Assembly (NCBI RefSeq): GCF_003583925.1
Contig: NZ_QYCN01000005.1
Coordinates: forward strand, 108,864-168,109
Direction of reading: 5' to 3'
Length of the DNA: 59,246 nucleotides
DNA from: Hymenobacter rubripertinctus
GTDB lineage: Bacteria > Bacteroidota > Bacteroidia > Cytophagales > Hymenobacteraceae
The translations under genes were made by a program, and so were the position numbers. Positions 1 to 8,933 of this stretch are shown one piece after another (within the stretch, counting starts at the first letter, position 1; the number at the start of each line of letters is the position of its first letter). The notes under the pieces were generated by a model, which was not told the DNA's origin, ran no database searches, and saw only the letters and a list, made by a program, of their open reading frames with translations.

Positions 1-61
1 CCGCCCCACCCACCACCGACGTCACCACGCCCCAGTTGTCGAGTAGATTACCCACGTCCAT
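1..61 (-). CDS. Partial small protein, possible holin (N-terminus only)
   Basis: Only the first 20 codons are inside the window; the gene runs off the left edge. The ATG overlaps the end of the M15 peptidase gene by 14 bases, which suggests translational coupling in one transcript. The visible peptide begins MDVGNLLDNWGVVTSVVGGA and its second half is turning hydrophobic, as at the start of a membrane segment. A short membrane protein next to an endolysin is often a holin, but that role is inferred from context only. The family cannot be named from this fragment. Confidence 0.4.
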   Translation of the reverse strand, partial: MDVGNLLDNWGVVTSVVGGA

Positions 62-587
62 CACCTCCTTTCCAACTCGTCAGCACCTCGAAATGCGGCC
101 GGTCCTTAAACGAGGGCCAGTCGCCGCCCCACACCACCCGGGCATCAGCGTACTTCATCAACCGGGCAAACTTGCTCAGCAGCAGCCCCGACCACGACAC
201 CGACCCATCCGCCAGCTGAAACGCCACGTCCAGCGCCGGGGTAGGGGAGTAGTTGTGCTTCGACTCCCCGCCCCGCTTGTAGGTCACCACCGGCCCCGGC
301 TTGCCGCGCCCCTGCCGGTACAGCTCCTCCTGCCGCTCCGCACTCCGGTAGCACTCCGTAATGATGGGCCGCCCCGCCAGCCGCAGCACCGGGTCACCCA
401 GCCACCGGGCCAGCGCCTGCGAATACGCCGCGGCCAGGCTCGGCACCGCCTGCCCCAGCCGGACCGCCTGCCGCTGCTCCTGCACCGCACTCAGCACCGG
501 TACCATCCGCTGCCGCCCGACTACTACACCCGGTGCCGCCGGGGCTAAAAGGTGGTCGGGTGTTCCGATGTGGCTGATGCTGGTCAT
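48..587 (-). CDS. M15-family peptidase, endolysin-like (VanY/L-Ala-D-Glu peptidase type)
   Basis: The 179-residue product has the signature of zinc M15 peptidases that cut peptidoglycan cross-links: an 'ITECYRSAERQEELYRQGR' substrate-loop region, then 'SKHNYSPTPALDVAF' supplying the first zinc ligands (His and Asp), and 'DRPHFE' near the C-terminus with the last His. About 80 residues precede the domain. Phage endolysins of this type act on the cell wall at lysis. The next gene downstream begins inside this one and may be a holin, which fits a lysis cassette. The start at 587 gives the longest reading; an internal Met near residue 28 is also possible. No signal peptide is visible, consistent with a holin-dependent enzyme. 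Confidence 0.8.
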   Translation of the reverse strand: MTSISHIGTPDHLLAPAAPGVVVGRQRMVPVLSAVQEQRQAVRLGQAVPSLAAAYSQALARWLGDPVLRLAGRPIITECYRSAERQEELYRQGRGKPGPVVTYKRGGESKHNYSPTPALDVAFQLADGSVSWSGLLLSKFARLMKYADARVVWGGDWPSFKDRPHFEVLTSWKGGDGRG

Positions 588-1730
588 GGCAGTAGTGCTT
601 TGTTACAACGGTTAGCTTCGACGCTAATTTACGTTACAATTTGCAACATATTCCAATTGCTCAATAGTGCAGACTGATTGAATTATTTTGGGCAACCCCT
701 TCGGGCCGGGCTATCCGCCACTCCGCTCCGCTCCGGCCCTGCGGGCAGCCTCCCGTTGGTCGGCTTGGCTACTATCCCTGTTGCGGCCCCCGCCACCCGG
801 ATTCGGCTTCAACTGAGTGAAGCTCCCCATTCAGCCCTGACGCCAGCCCACCGCACCGCCGGCGCGCAGCCCGGCCAATTCCCCGCAAACCCCACCCGCG
901 CCAGGCAGCGCGCCGGCCCCACCTCAGCCAGCCGCCCCGGGCCCGGCCGCCACGTCCATTCCCTGCTCTCCCGCCGCAACGCTGCGCTACGGCCATTCGT
1001 CGCTCCGTTCCTCCGCTCCTCATGCCCTCCGCTTGCTCTGCTCTGGTCATTCCGGTCATTACCGCGCCGTCCCGCCCCTCTCCCCACCGCACCGATTCCC
1101 CAGCTCCTCCAGCTCCTCCAGCACCCCCGGAAACACCCCAGCGCCAGCCCACCGCACCGCTGCCGGGCCGCCCGGGCCCCCAAAAAGGCCCCGCGCCACC
1201 CGTCCGCACCCCCTGATTCGGCGGCAGGCCACAGGCCGAAAAAGCCTGCCCCCTGCGAATAAAGTCTGCGTTCAGGCCACGCAGGCCATAAGCAAGGCCC
1301 GCTTCGCGGATAGTCTCATTGGGGGGTACCCCAACCGAAGGTCAGCGAAGCTAAACCCCCGCCATCATGCCCCGGCTGACGCCCGGTCATCAACCTCGGG
1401 CTCCGCCACCTCCCGCTGGTCGGCCGCTACCCCCTCATAAGGCCGGCTCCGCCGAGTGTCCATTGGTGGCTGGCCGCCCCCAAACCCCGGCTGAAAAGGC
1501 ATCAAGGTCTTGTTCAGTCGGCCGCCCCCGGTCGTGTCCGCATATAAATTGCACTTTAAGCGGTTGCCCCGACCCTTTATATACCCGCATTTTGCACAAT
1601 CATATGTTACACTTTGTTAGATTTATAATCATTTAGTTGGTATATTAGGGTAGTAAGTCGGGAAAGGCCCGGCTGCCCGCCCTATCCGGAGGCCTACGGC
1701 GCGGGGCACCCACGGCTAACACCTACAGCC
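588..1730. other. 1.1-kb gene-poor region between divergent modules
   Basis: No convincing gene lies here although several frames stay open, which is expected in such GC-rich DNA. It separates the minus-strand lysis genes from the plus-strand replication/recombination-like genes. It starts and ends with AT-rich stretches (about 600-690 and 1540-1650) that probably hold the divergent promoters. The middle is rich in C and G and contains short motifs that recur in diverged form, such as 'cagcctcccgttggtcggc' near 748 and 'cacctcccgctggtcggcc' near 1407, plus a palindromic 'ggggggtacccc' near 1320. It may encode structured RNA or act as an origin or regulatory hub; this cannot be decided by eye. 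Confidence 0.4.
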
Positions 1731-2108
1731 ATGTTCACTGCTTTGCAACTCTCGCAGCTTGCCGCTGCCGCCTGGTCCGGTCCCGCCGCCTCGCACTTCG
1801 CCACCATCAGCCACTACCACGCTCCGGATGGCTTCGCCCGCACCCAGTATTCCGTTTCCTACCACGTAGCCGGGCTTTGCCATCTGGGGCAGGCGCTGTG
1901 CCCCTTCGAGGCCGTGGCCGCCGCCGTGCGCACCTTCGCCGCAGTCCAGCCCCACCCCAGTCTCACGGCCGCGCTGGTGGTCGTTCACGCCGCCCGGGCC
2001 CTTCGCAAGGCGGCCGCCGCCTTTTCCGGGGCCCCGCTGCCCCGCCCCGGTTTTGCCGCCCGCGCCCGCCGCCGCCGGCCCGTCGTTTCCGGTTTGCGCC
2101 GTGCGTAG
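1731..2108 (+). CDS. Hypothetical element protein
   Basis: The 125-residue product is not recognised. It is rich in Ala and Pro, with a central 'FARTQYSVSYHVAGL' segment and an Arg-rich tail (ARARRRRP) that could touch nucleic acid. It is the first gene of a plus-strand run reaching to 4564. The next gene starts with GTG inside its last codons (the string gtgcgtag holds both the new start and this stop), so the two are probably translationally coupled. Confidence that it is a gene rests on this coupling and on position, not on homology. Confidence 0.55.
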   Translation: MFTALQLSQLAAAAWSGPAASHFATISHYHAPDGFARTQYSVSYHVAGLCHLGQALCPFEAVAAAVRTFAAVQPHPSLTAALVVVHAARALRKAAAAFSGAPLPRPGFAARARRRRPVVSGLRRA

Positions 2109-2427
2109 CCTGCCCACTTCCGTAGCGCCTGCCCCGGTCGGGGCGGACTGCTACTACCGGGCCGTCGCCCTGTATGCCGTGGCCCCCGGCTGGGCCGTGG
2201 TGCGCGAGCAGCGCGAGCCGGGCAGCACCTGCTACCAGCAAACCGCCGTGGCCCGGCACCACACCGGCGAGGCCGCCCACCAAGAGGCCACCAGGCTCAA
2301 TCGCTGGGCCGAATTGCAGGCCCGGGCCGAGGCGCTGTATGCTCGGCCGCTATTTGCCGAGCCCTTTATGCAGCCGCTGTTCGCCGCCTGTGCCGCGCTG
2401 GCCGCCGCCTCAACTTCCAATCAGTAG
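2101..2427 (+). CDS. Hypothetical element protein (GTG start)
   Basis: Starting from the GTG that overlaps the stop of the preceding gene, the product is 108 residues. An ATG 48 bases upstream in the same frame is possible but would overlap the neighbour more deeply. The protein has a Tyr/Ala-rich first half (CYYRAVALYAVAPGWAVV) and a charged helical second half (HHTGEAAHQEATRLNRWAEL). No family is recognised. It belongs to the same plus-strand run as the DUF3846-like and nuclease genes. Confidence 0.55.
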   Translation: MRSLPTSVAPAPVGADCYYRAVALYAVAPGWAVVREQREPGSTCYQQTAVARHHTGEAAHQEATRLNRWAELQARAEALYARPLFAEPFMQPLFAACAALAAASTSNQ

Positions 2428-2475
2428 CCACCGGCCCGCGCCCCCTCGGCGGCGCGGGCCCTAACTCCCCGCCTC

Positions 2476-2790
2476 ATGCCTGCCACCGCTACCACTTACC
2501 AGCCCCAGCTGCTCGACCCGCACAGCGCCGCGCCCGAGCCTACCAGCCCCGCCAACGGCCGCAGCTTCCGGCTGGCCGAGCTATACCAATTGCTCGACTG
2601 CCGGACCGTCGAAGTCGTGCGCCTCTCCGACGAGCTCATCCTTATCATCGATGAAGAAGGCAAGTTCCGCAACCCGGCCTACCTCAACCTGCTGGCTACC
2701 TACCTCTGGTACAAGTACCAGCCCGCCGCCCGCGGCCAGGATTCCATTGTTGGCCGCGCCCTGCTCTGCCACGACAAGCAATTCAAATAA
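2476..2790 (+). CDS. DUF3846-like protein
   Basis: The 104-residue product has, from about residue 34, the pattern 'LLDCRTVEVVRLSDELILI' followed by 'DEEGKFRNP' and, near the end, 'DSIVGRALLC'. This order (a VE-V-L sequence, an IDEEGK turn, then IVG-AL-C) matches what I know of the DUF3846 family, which is common on phages and conjugative elements and has no settled function. It sits between unknown genes of the plus-strand run. The assignment is by motif order only. Confidence 0.6.
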   Translation: MPATATTYQPQLLDPHSAAPEPTSPANGRSFRLAELYQLLDCRTVEVVRLSDELILIIDEEGKFRNPAYLNLLATYLWYKYQPAARGQDSIVGRALLCHDKQFK

Positions 2791-2886
2791 GGCCCACCCG
2801 GCGACGGGGCCGGCCGCCAACCGAAGGTCAACGGAGTTAACGGGCCCCACTTTTTCTCACCCTCTCACCCTCTTACCCTTTGCATT

Positions 2887-3597
2887 ATGGCAACTGCCAC
2901 TAAAACCCCCAAAGCCCCCGCCGTTACGTCCACCGCTGTAGCCGCCCTTACCACCACGCCGGCCCCGAGCCGCGCCTACCTGACGGCCACGCTCGACGAG
3001 GCCACCGGCGAGCTGACCGAAACCAGCCGCTTCCGGTACCTGCCCGGCCATCCGCGCCAGATTCGGTTCGATGCCAAGGCCGGCCAGTTCAATATCAACG
3101 GCCTGACCCAGCTGGGCCCCACGCTTAGCTTCATTCCGCTGGCCTGGCGCATCTTCTCCGACGACATTCTCAACATGGGCCGCAAGCTGTGGGCCGAGCT
3201 GTTCTACGCCGATGATAAGGGTGCTGTGTGCGCCGTGCTGTTCCATGGCTACAGCGTCGAGAACCTGTACCGCCTCATTGAGCCGCTATTCTACGACGAG
3301 CTCACGCTGGCCGATGTAATTGTCCACGTGCGGGCTGTGAAGAAGGAAACGACCAAGGAGGGCAAGAAGGCCACCTACTACCTGGCCGAGTTCAGCTACG
3401 AGCCCGCTGGCCTGGCCGAAATAACCGCCCGCCGCGACTTCGCCCAGGACTTTCCCATCTGGCGGGCTGAAACCTATACCGGCGCCGCTGATATGCGCAT
3501 CCAGCACGGCTACACCGTGCCCGGTGGGGATACACCGACGGCAGACGAAAGTACCCCCGGCAGCCCGGAGCCCGCGGCCCTGCCCCAGGCCGCCTAG
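2887..3597 (+). CDS. Hypothetical element protein, 236 aa
   Basis: The protein has a low-complexity Thr/Ala/Pro N-terminus (about 35 residues), a globular middle (about 40-200) with 'FRYLPGHPRQIRFDAKAGQF' and 'LSFIPLAWRIFSDDIL', and a disordered Pro/Thr tail. No family is recognised. The middle segment resembles conserved unknown proteins of mobile elements that sit near recombination genes; a role in DNA metabolism is a guess from position. The start ATG follows the preceding gene by about 96 bases and the frame is well supported by codon bias. Confidence 0.65.
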   Translation: MATATKTPKAPAVTSTAVAALTTTPAPSRAYLTATLDEATGELTETSRFRYLPGHPRQIRFDAKAGQFNINGLTQLGPTLSFIPLAWRIFSDDILNMGRKLWAELFYADDKGAVCAVLFHGYSVENLYRLIEPLFYDELTLADVIVHVRAVKKETTKEGKKATYYLAEFSYEPAGLAEITARRDFAQDFPIWRAETYTGAADMRIQHGYTVPGGDTPTADESTPGSPEPAALPQAA

Positions 3598-3663
3598 CGC
3601 CCGGCCCCCGCGGTACCTGCCGTGGGGGCCATCCGGCTACCCGTCCACTTGCTCACTTCCATC

Positions 3664-3909
3664 ATGGATACCACCACCGACCCGCCCCGACTGCTCATCG
3701 AGCAGCCACCCCACGACGAGGCCGAGGCTGCCTTACTGGCTAAGCTCACCGAAACGCTAACCATCACCGGGCCGCTGAGTGACCTGCGCGACCTAGCCCC
3801 CGATGTACGCCGCCTTTTTCCCGGTCCCGACTACTTGGTCGGCTGCGGCGGCGCCCACGTCTGGCTGCACCGTGTCGCCGATTCCCAGCGTCTGGCCATT
3901 ATCCGCTAA
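3664..3909 (+). CDS. Small hypothetical element protein
   Basis: The start chosen is the ATG at 3664 (MDTTTDPPRLLIEQ), giving 81 residues; an upstream ATG at 3622 is in frame but adds an unlikely leader. The product is acidic in the first half and ends with 'GCGGAHVWLHRVADSQRLAI'. No family is recognised. It lies 19 bases before the nuclease gene and probably shares its transcript. Confidence 0.5.
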   Translation: MDTTTDPPRLLIEQPPHDEAEAALLAKLTETLTITGPLSDLRDLAPDVRRLFPGPDYLVGCGGAHVWLHRVADSQRLAIIR

Positions 3910-3928
3910 CCCAAATTCACCTACCGCC

Positions 3929-4564
3929 ATGTTCCACCATCTGCAAACCAACCCCGGCCTCACCCAGGAGCAGCACCGCGCCCTGCCGGCCATCAGCAAT
4001 ACCGACCTCTCAAATCTGAAAGCGCAGGTGCTGGGCCAGCTACGCAGGCCCAACCCGCAGGCCCTGGCCTACGGCACTGCCTTCCACACCGCCACCCTGG
4101 AGCCGGCCACTTATGCCCGCACCGCCGACCGTTGTCCATGGGACCAGCTCGAAGCGCTGGCCCGCCAAGTACGCCGTCAGCGCTACTGCCGCGACCTGCT
4201 CTACCGTGGCACCCCCGAGTTGACGCATACGGCCACCCACACCGCCACCGGTGTAGAGGTTAAAATCCGTCCCGACCTGCTGGTGATAAGCCCCGCCGGC
4301 CGCCGCACCACGCTGATAGACTTTAAGACTACCAGCTGCCAGGACCTCCCGCAGTTCCTGGCCTGCGCCGGGCAGTACGACTACGACCGCCAGGCCGCCC
4401 TGTACCTAGACGCGCTGCAGGCCGACCGCTTCCTGATTATCGGCGTGCAGAAGAAAGCCCCGCACGCTGTCTGGGTATTCGACGCCACTGCCTCGCCCGG
4501 CTTCATCGAGCAGGGCCGCAAGAAGTACGCGGCGCTGCTGCGCCGCCACTCCATCAGCAGGTAA
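3929..4564 (+). CDS. PD-(D/E)XK nuclease, RecE/DUF3799-like
   Basis: The 211-residue product carries a PD-(D/E)XK core: 'YGTAFHTATLEP' near residue 48, Asp116 in 'IRPDLLVI', then Asp131-x-Lys133 in 'LIDFKTT', and 'YDRQAALYLDAL' with Gln155. The order and spacing fit the RecE-like/DUF3799 nucleases that phages use to resect DNA ends for single-strand annealing recombination. It ends the plus-strand run and converges on the interrupted helicase gene 19 bases away. No annealing protein (RecT or Erf) is recognised beside it, although one of the unknown genes upstream could fill that role. Confidence 0.75.
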   Translation: MFHHLQTNPGLTQEQHRALPAISNTDLSNLKAQVLGQLRRPNPQALAYGTAFHTATLEPATYARTADRCPWDQLEALARQVRRQRYCRDLLYRGTPELTHTATHTATGVEVKIRPDLLVISPAGRRTTLIDFKTTSCQDLPQFLACAGQYDYDRQAALYLDALQADRFLIIGVQKKAPHAVWVFDATASPGFIEQGRKKYAALLRRHSISR

Positions 4565-4583
4565 TCGACAAAACCAACCCCTT

Positions 4584-6137
4584 TTACCCCACGGCCATCT
4601 TACCCGCCTCGTGCCACAGAAAACTCGGCAGCGGCGTCTCCAACTCCCAGGTAATCGCCATCGGCCGGTTGCCCTTGTGGCTCATGTATCGCACGGGACC
4701 CAGGAACACGTAGGGCATGGTTAGCCCCGCCGCATCCTGATTCCGCTCGCGCACAAACAGCAAAATGGTTTTGCCTTGCGCCTGGTGCTGAATGTAGCTC
4801 AGGCCCTTGGGTGTGTCTTCCGCCGTGCTGTTCTGCGACTCCCAATGAAATAGCGTGTCGCTGATGGCATAGTCGTGGTAGAGCGTAGTAGGCGAGTAGT
4901 TGCGGCTGGACTTTTCGAGCGTGACAAACAGCAGCTCCGTGTTCAGGGGCGCGATGTAGCTGACGCCTTCGCGCACGGATGGATTCCGCTCAAACGTCCA
5001 GACGCCAAACGCGCACAGGATTTCGTCGCGGCTGTAGCGGCTATGCAACTGCAACGCGCAGGAGTAGGGTAGGACCAGCGCCACGGGCGGAATGCTGATT
5101 TGCGCTTCGCAAACGGCCACTACCTCCAGCACTTCCGCCGTGAGGGTCGGCATGGCCCGTAGCGTGGCCAGGCTGTCCTGCAACGAATCCAGCCCCAGCT
5201 TGGGCCCCGGCTTCTGGTAGAGCAAGTAATGCAGCATGAGCCCCATTTCCGGGCCCAGCGGGAGTTTCAACAGTTGCGGCAGTTCTTCCACTGCCTCAAA
5301 CACCCGCCGCACAAACGCCAGAAAAGCCGGCCCGTTGGCCTGCGCCAACCGCCAGACACTGCTCACCAGCTGCTTTTCGGTGGCCGCCAGCTCCGGCGGG
5401 GCCAGCACCCCCGCCCGGACTTTGAGCGCCGTCCAGCCCCGGTCACCGCGTGAACGGTAAATATCCACCAGCGCAAAATGCGTGTGCGCTAAAAAGGTGG
5501 CCAGCGTGAGCGGCAGCGCGCTTTCCAGGGCAAAGCCGCGTATCCGCCGCTCCAGCACCCGCACATTCTCGCCGGTGGCCGCCCGGATGTTGTCGAGGAT
5601 GAACCGCATGGCTTCGCGCTCCATCTGGATGCTGCACCCCACGGGCAGCCGCGGGAAGCCCGCCTCCGCTTCGCTCAGCACCGAGCCGCCGGTGCGGCCC
5701 AGCAGCGCCCGGAACTTCTGCTCATAGCTGTATTCCTGCCGGGCCTGCCCCACGAAGTCCAGCACCGTCAGGCACTCCTTGCTTTCGTGCAGGCGCAGCC
5801 CCCGGCCCAACTGCTGTAAAAACACCGTCAGGCTTTCCGTGGGCCGCAGAAACAGCAACGTATCCACCTCCGGAATATCAACGCCCTCATTGAAAATATC
5901 CACCACGAACAGGTAGTTGAGCTCCCCGCGCCGTAGCTGCGCCACCGCCGCCCGCCGCTGCTCGGCCGTAGTGTCGCCGCTGGCCAGGTAGCTGGCATTC
6001 AGGCCCGCTGCCTGAAACTTGGCCGCCATCAACCGCGCATGCTCCCGCGTGGCGCAGAAACCCAGCGCCCGCGCCTGGTGGGGCGCCAGCAAATAGCGCT
6101 GCAGTGCCTCTAAGTAGTCACGCAAAAGTAATCGCAT
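4584..6137 (-). CDS. C-terminal fragment of interrupted PLD-helicase-DUF3427 protein
   Basis: This reading frame is the 3' half of a superfamily 2 helicase gene split by the IS630-like element. Authentic helicase sequence begins at 'LEALQRYLLAP'; the few residues before it come from the insertion end. It contains the second RecA-like lobe ('ALGFCATREHARLMAAKF', 'VDIFNEGVDIPEVDTLLFL', and motif VI 'QLGRGLRL'), then a long C-terminal region that matches the DUF3427 layout. Without the first lobe it cannot be a working ATPase, so even if it is translated from the internal ATG it is probably inactive. If the insertion is removed the frame joins directly to the N-terminal half. Position beside a YhcG-type nuclease suggests a defence role for the intact gene. 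Confidence 0.8.
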   Translation of the reverse strand: MRLLLRDYLEALQRYLLAPHQARALGFCATREHARLMAAKFQAAGLNASYLASGDTTAEQRRAAVAQLRRGELNYLFVVDIFNEGVDIPEVDTLLFLRPTESLTVFLQQLGRGLRLHESKECLTVLDFVGQARQEYSYEQKFRALLGRTGGSVLSEAEAGFPRLPVGCSIQMEREAMRFILDNIRAATGENVRVLERRIRGFALESALPLTLATFLAHTHFALVDIYRSRGDRGWTALKVRAGVLAPPELAATEKQLVSSVWRLAQANGPAFLAFVRRVFEAVEELPQLLKLPLGPEMGLMLHYLLYQKPGPKLGLDSLQDSLATLRAMPTLTAEVLEVVAVCEAQISIPPVALVLPYSCALQLHSRYSRDEILCAFGVWTFERNPSVREGVSYIAPLNTELLFVTLEKSSRNYSPTTLYHDYAISDTLFHWESQNSTAEDTPKGLSYIQHQAQGKTILLFVRERNQDAAGLTMPYVFLGPVRYMSHKGNRPMAITWELETPLPSFLWHEAGKMAVG

Positions 6138-6163
6138 AAAAACGTGAGCGTTACTTTTGGTGC

Positions 6164-7176
6164 ATGCGTGCCCCCCTTGCCCTTACTCCCGACGAAGTCA
6201 CCACTCTCGACGCGTGCAGCCACCACGCCCGCCATCCCCGCCAGCGCCGCCGCGCCCAAGCCGTGCTGGGCCACCACCGGGGCCAAAGCCTGAACCAATT
6301 GGCGGCCTTCTTCGCCGTCCGCTACGCCACCGTTCACGGGTGGCTCAGCGCGTGGCGCGACCAGGGATTGGCGGGCTTGCTGGAAGGACAACGGGCCGGC
6401 CGCCCACCCAAACTGCCCCCGGCGGCCCAAAAAAAGTAAGCGCTTGGCTTGGCCCCGCCACCCAGCAGTTGCGGCGCTGGATTCCGCGCCTGCGCCGGGC
6501 CTTCGGCGTCAAGCTGCACATCAGCACGTTGCGCCGGCTGGCCCGGCGTGCCGGCTACGCCTGGAAGCGGTGCCGCCGCTCCTTGCGGGCCCAGCGCGAC
6601 CCGGCCGCGTTTGCCGCCTGCCAGGCCCGGTTGCGGGAGTTGCACCGGGCCGAGGCCCGTGGCGAATTGGCTGTCGTTTACGTGGACGAGTGCCGTTTCT
6701 CGCGCCAGGCCCCCGTGCCCTATGCCTGGCAGCGCCGCGGGCAGCCTCCGGTGGCGCTGCCCGCCGTGCGCGGTAGCGGCGGGCACTCCGTGCTGGGCTT
6801 TTGGCAGGCCCACGCCCCGGGACAGCCCCTGCAGGCTTACGTGCGGGCGGGCAGTCTAACGGCCGACCTGTTTGTGCTGGCCGTCCACGACTTCGCCCAG
6901 ACCCTGAACTGCCCCACCGTGCTGGTGCTCGACAATGCCTCTATCCATCGCGCGCTGGTCGTGCGGGCCTGCTTGGCCGAGTGGGCGGACAGGGGCCTGA
7001 CGCTCTTATTCTTGCCGCCCTATAGCCCTGAACTCAATCACATCGAATTGCTCTGGCATCGCTGCAAGCACTACTGGGTACGACCCGAAGACTACCAATC
7101 CGACCACACCTTGCTCCAGCGCGTTGAATACGTCCTGAACCGCGTTGGCAGAAACTATACGGTTAGTTTTGCGTGA
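6164..7176 (+). CDS. IS630-family transposase, read by -1 frameshift
   Basis: The first frame (6164-6439, 91 residues) encodes a helix-turn-helix DNA-binding domain ending 'GRPPKLPPAAQKK'. The second frame, entered by a -1 shift at the run of A residues (6429-6435), continues 'KVSAWLGPATQQLRRWIPRL' and carries the DDE catalytic domain: Asp in 'VVYVDECRFS', Asp in 'VLVLDNASIH' and Glu in 'LNHIELLWHRCKHYW'. This split with slippage is common in IS630 elements. The gene fills the element and ends a few bases before the right inverted repeat. Both frames look intact, so the element may be active. Confidence 0.88.
6430..6436 (+). promoter_or_regulatory. Slippery heptamer for -1 ribosomal frameshift
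   Basis: The heptamer A AAA AAG is placed in the correct phase just before the TAA stop (6437-6439) of the first transposase frame. A -1 slip here reads AAA AAA GTA and continues into the catalytic domain. No clear pseudoknot was worked out downstream. Confidence 0.65.
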
Positions 7177-8876
7177 CTGCTTAAAATGGCACTCACCCGC
7201 ACATCATTGCCGGTGTACACGTTGGTCAGGTCCTCGGCGGCGTAGCGCCCATTGGTCCACCGCACGTTGCGGTAGTCCACCGGGTCGGTGATGCAGAAAT
7301 ACTGAAACGGCACCAGCAACCCGCGCGCAATGGCTTCCGGCAGCCGGATTTCCGCCGCAATGGTGTTATCAAAATCCGGCAGGATGCTCTCCCCGTCGGC
7401 CCGCTCCGGCGTAGCCGTCAGCCCCAGCAGAATAGTGGGCTCAAACCACGCCAAAATGGGCCGGTAAGAAGCCGCCGCCAAGTGATGCACCTCGTCAATC
7501 ACCAGGTATTGGTAATAGTCCCGTGGGATGGTTTGCTGAAAGAAATCCAGCCGCGACGCGAAGGTTTGCACCGACACAAACAGGTGCTCAAACTGAACAG
7601 GTTGCTCGGCACCCACCCACAATTCCCCAAAGTTGGCCTCCCCCAGAATGTGTCGAAACGTGGCGCGGGCCTGCCGCAGAATCTCCTCCCGGTGCGCCAC
7701 AAACAACAGCCGCGGCAGCGTGGTAAACTGCTTGGCAAAGCGGGCGTAGTCAAACGCCGACACCACCGTTTTGCCCGTGCCCGTGGCCGCCACCACCAGG
7801 TTGCGAAAGTGCCCCCGCAAGCTGCGCTCCACCGCCAGCCGGTCCAGGATTTCCTGCTGGTACGGAAACGGCCGAATGCGAAAGTTGGGCAGTGAATCGG
7901 GCTCCGCCGCTCCGCTATTTTCCTGGCGCAGGGCCCGGGCCAGCTTCAGGCGTTGCTCGGGCAAGCTGCTGTACTCTTCAAATTCCGGCGAGTTCCAGTA
8001 GGTTTCAAACGTGCCCCGGAACTTGTTCAAAATGGCCGCATTGTCCTGGGCCGTCACTTTCACGTTCCACTCCAGCCCGCTGGTCAGCGCCGAGCGGCTC
8101 ATGTTGCTCGACCCAATGTAGGCCGTATCAAAGCCCGAATTGCGGCTGAACAGGTAGGCCTTGGCGTGCAGCCGTTCGTGCGCCGTGTTGTAGCTGATGC
8201 GCAGCTCGGCCCCCGGCAAGGCGGCCAGCGCATCCACCGCCTTCTGGTCGGTGGCGCCCATGTAGGTAGTCGTGAGCAGCCGCAGCGGCTTGCCCTGCTC
8301 GGCAAACGCCTGGAGCGAGGGCAGCAACAGCCGCAGCCCGCTCCACTTCACAAAACTCACGATGAAGTCGATGCGGTCGGCCGTCGCAATTTCCTTTTTC
8401 AACTCGGCTTCCAACGACAGCTCCGAATTGCCTCCGCTGAACAGGTCGCTCTGCGAAAACCGTAGCGCCGGCTCTACGCCGTCGAGGTGCTTGCCCAAAT
8501 CGTGCTGCGCCGCCAGCGGCAATTGCAGCCGCGGCAGCACCGCTCGCAGCAACTGCCCTTCCGGCGCCAGGTGGCTGCCCGCCGCCAATACATCCGACTT
8601 TTCCTGCAGGTAGGCAATAATCCCGTTAGCCAGCGCCAGCTGCTCGCCTACCTCCTCGTTCTTCGCCAGCTGCCCCAGCACGCTGCCCAGCAGCTGCGTC
8701 AGGTGCCGCGTGATAAACACGGCGGCATCGTCCGCCCCTATTTTTTTCTCCGCAATGGCATAAACCGCCGTTTCTAAAGTAGCAAGCTGGCCCTGCAGTT
8801 GTTGCGTGACCAGGGTTTCGTAATGGCCGGTTTTCAATACAGTATGGATAGAGTAGCTAAGCGCGAATTCGCGCAC
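7155..8876 (-). CDS. N-terminal fragment of interrupted PLD-helicase-DUF3427 protein
   Basis: About 564 authentic residues are followed by a few read from the insertion end. Domains in order: an N-terminal region; a phospholipase-D-like nuclease domain with 'RLHAKAYLF' (His237, Lys239) and 'YIGSSNMSRSAL'; then the first helicase lobe with Walker A 'AATGTGKT' (Lys369), the DEVH box (461-464) and 'LGLTATPER'. Helicases of this layout occur in defence islands and with restriction systems. The start is uncertain: the frame opens with GTG at 8876, but homologues I know begin near 'GHYETLVTQQL', so a TTG further in is possible. It lies directly downstream of the YhcG-type gene, probably in one operon. 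The IS insertion removes the second lobe. Confidence 0.8.
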   Translation of the reverse strand: MREFALSYSIHTVLKTGHYETLVTQQLQGQLATLETAVYAIAEKKIGADDAAVFITRHLTQLLGSVLGQLAKNEEVGEQLALANGIIAYLQEKSDVLAAGSHLAPEGQLLRAVLPRLQLPLAAQHDLGKHLDGVEPALRFSQSDLFSGGNSELSLEAELKKEIATADRIDFIVSFVKWSGLRLLLPSLQAFAEQGKPLRLLTTTYMGATDQKAVDALAALPGAELRISYNTAHERLHAKAYLFSRNSGFDTAYIGSSNMSRSALTSGLEWNVKVTAQDNAAILNKFRGTFETYWNSPEFEEYSSLPEQRLKLARALRQENSGAAEPDSLPNFRIRPFPYQQEILDRLAVERSLRGHFRNLVVAATGTGKTVVSAFDYARFAKQFTTLPRLLFVAHREEILRQARATFRHILGEANFGELWVGAEQPVQFEHLFVSVQTFASRLDFFQQTIPRDYYQYLVIDEVHHLAAASYRPILAWFEPTILLGLTATPERADGESILPDFDNTIAAEIRLPEAIARGLLVPFQYFCITDPVDYRNVRWTNGRYAAEDLTNVYTGNDVRVSAILSSHAKLTV

Positions 8877-8933
8877 TCAGCGCAATATGAATCGATTTTT
8901 AACAAGCCCTTATTGTACTCCTGGAAAGCACCG

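Larger units (their letters stand above)
6113..7181 (+). mobile_element. IS630-family insertion sequence, 1,069 bp, TA target duplication
   Basis: The ends are imperfect inverted repeats of about 26 bp (6113-6138 and 7156-7181, 22 matches by eye), sharing the core agtcacgcaaaa. TA dinucleotides flank both ends (6111-6112 and 7182-7183), the target duplication typical of IS630/Tc1-mariner elements. It carries one transposase gene in two frames. Removing the element and one TA joins the flanking helicase halves in frame (VSAIL to EALQRY), so the insertion is recent enough that no other damage is visible. Confidence 0.9.

Noticed and set aside
36..548. An Arg/Pro/His-rich 170-codon frame antisense to the M15 peptidase gene
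   Set aside because: It lies opposite a gene with clear zinc motifs and its composition is typical of a shadow frame.
678..1262. A 194-codon Pro/Ala/Arg-rich frame in the gene-poor region
   Set aside because: The composition is what random GC-rich DNA yields, several overlapping frames are equally open, and no motif or start signal supports it.
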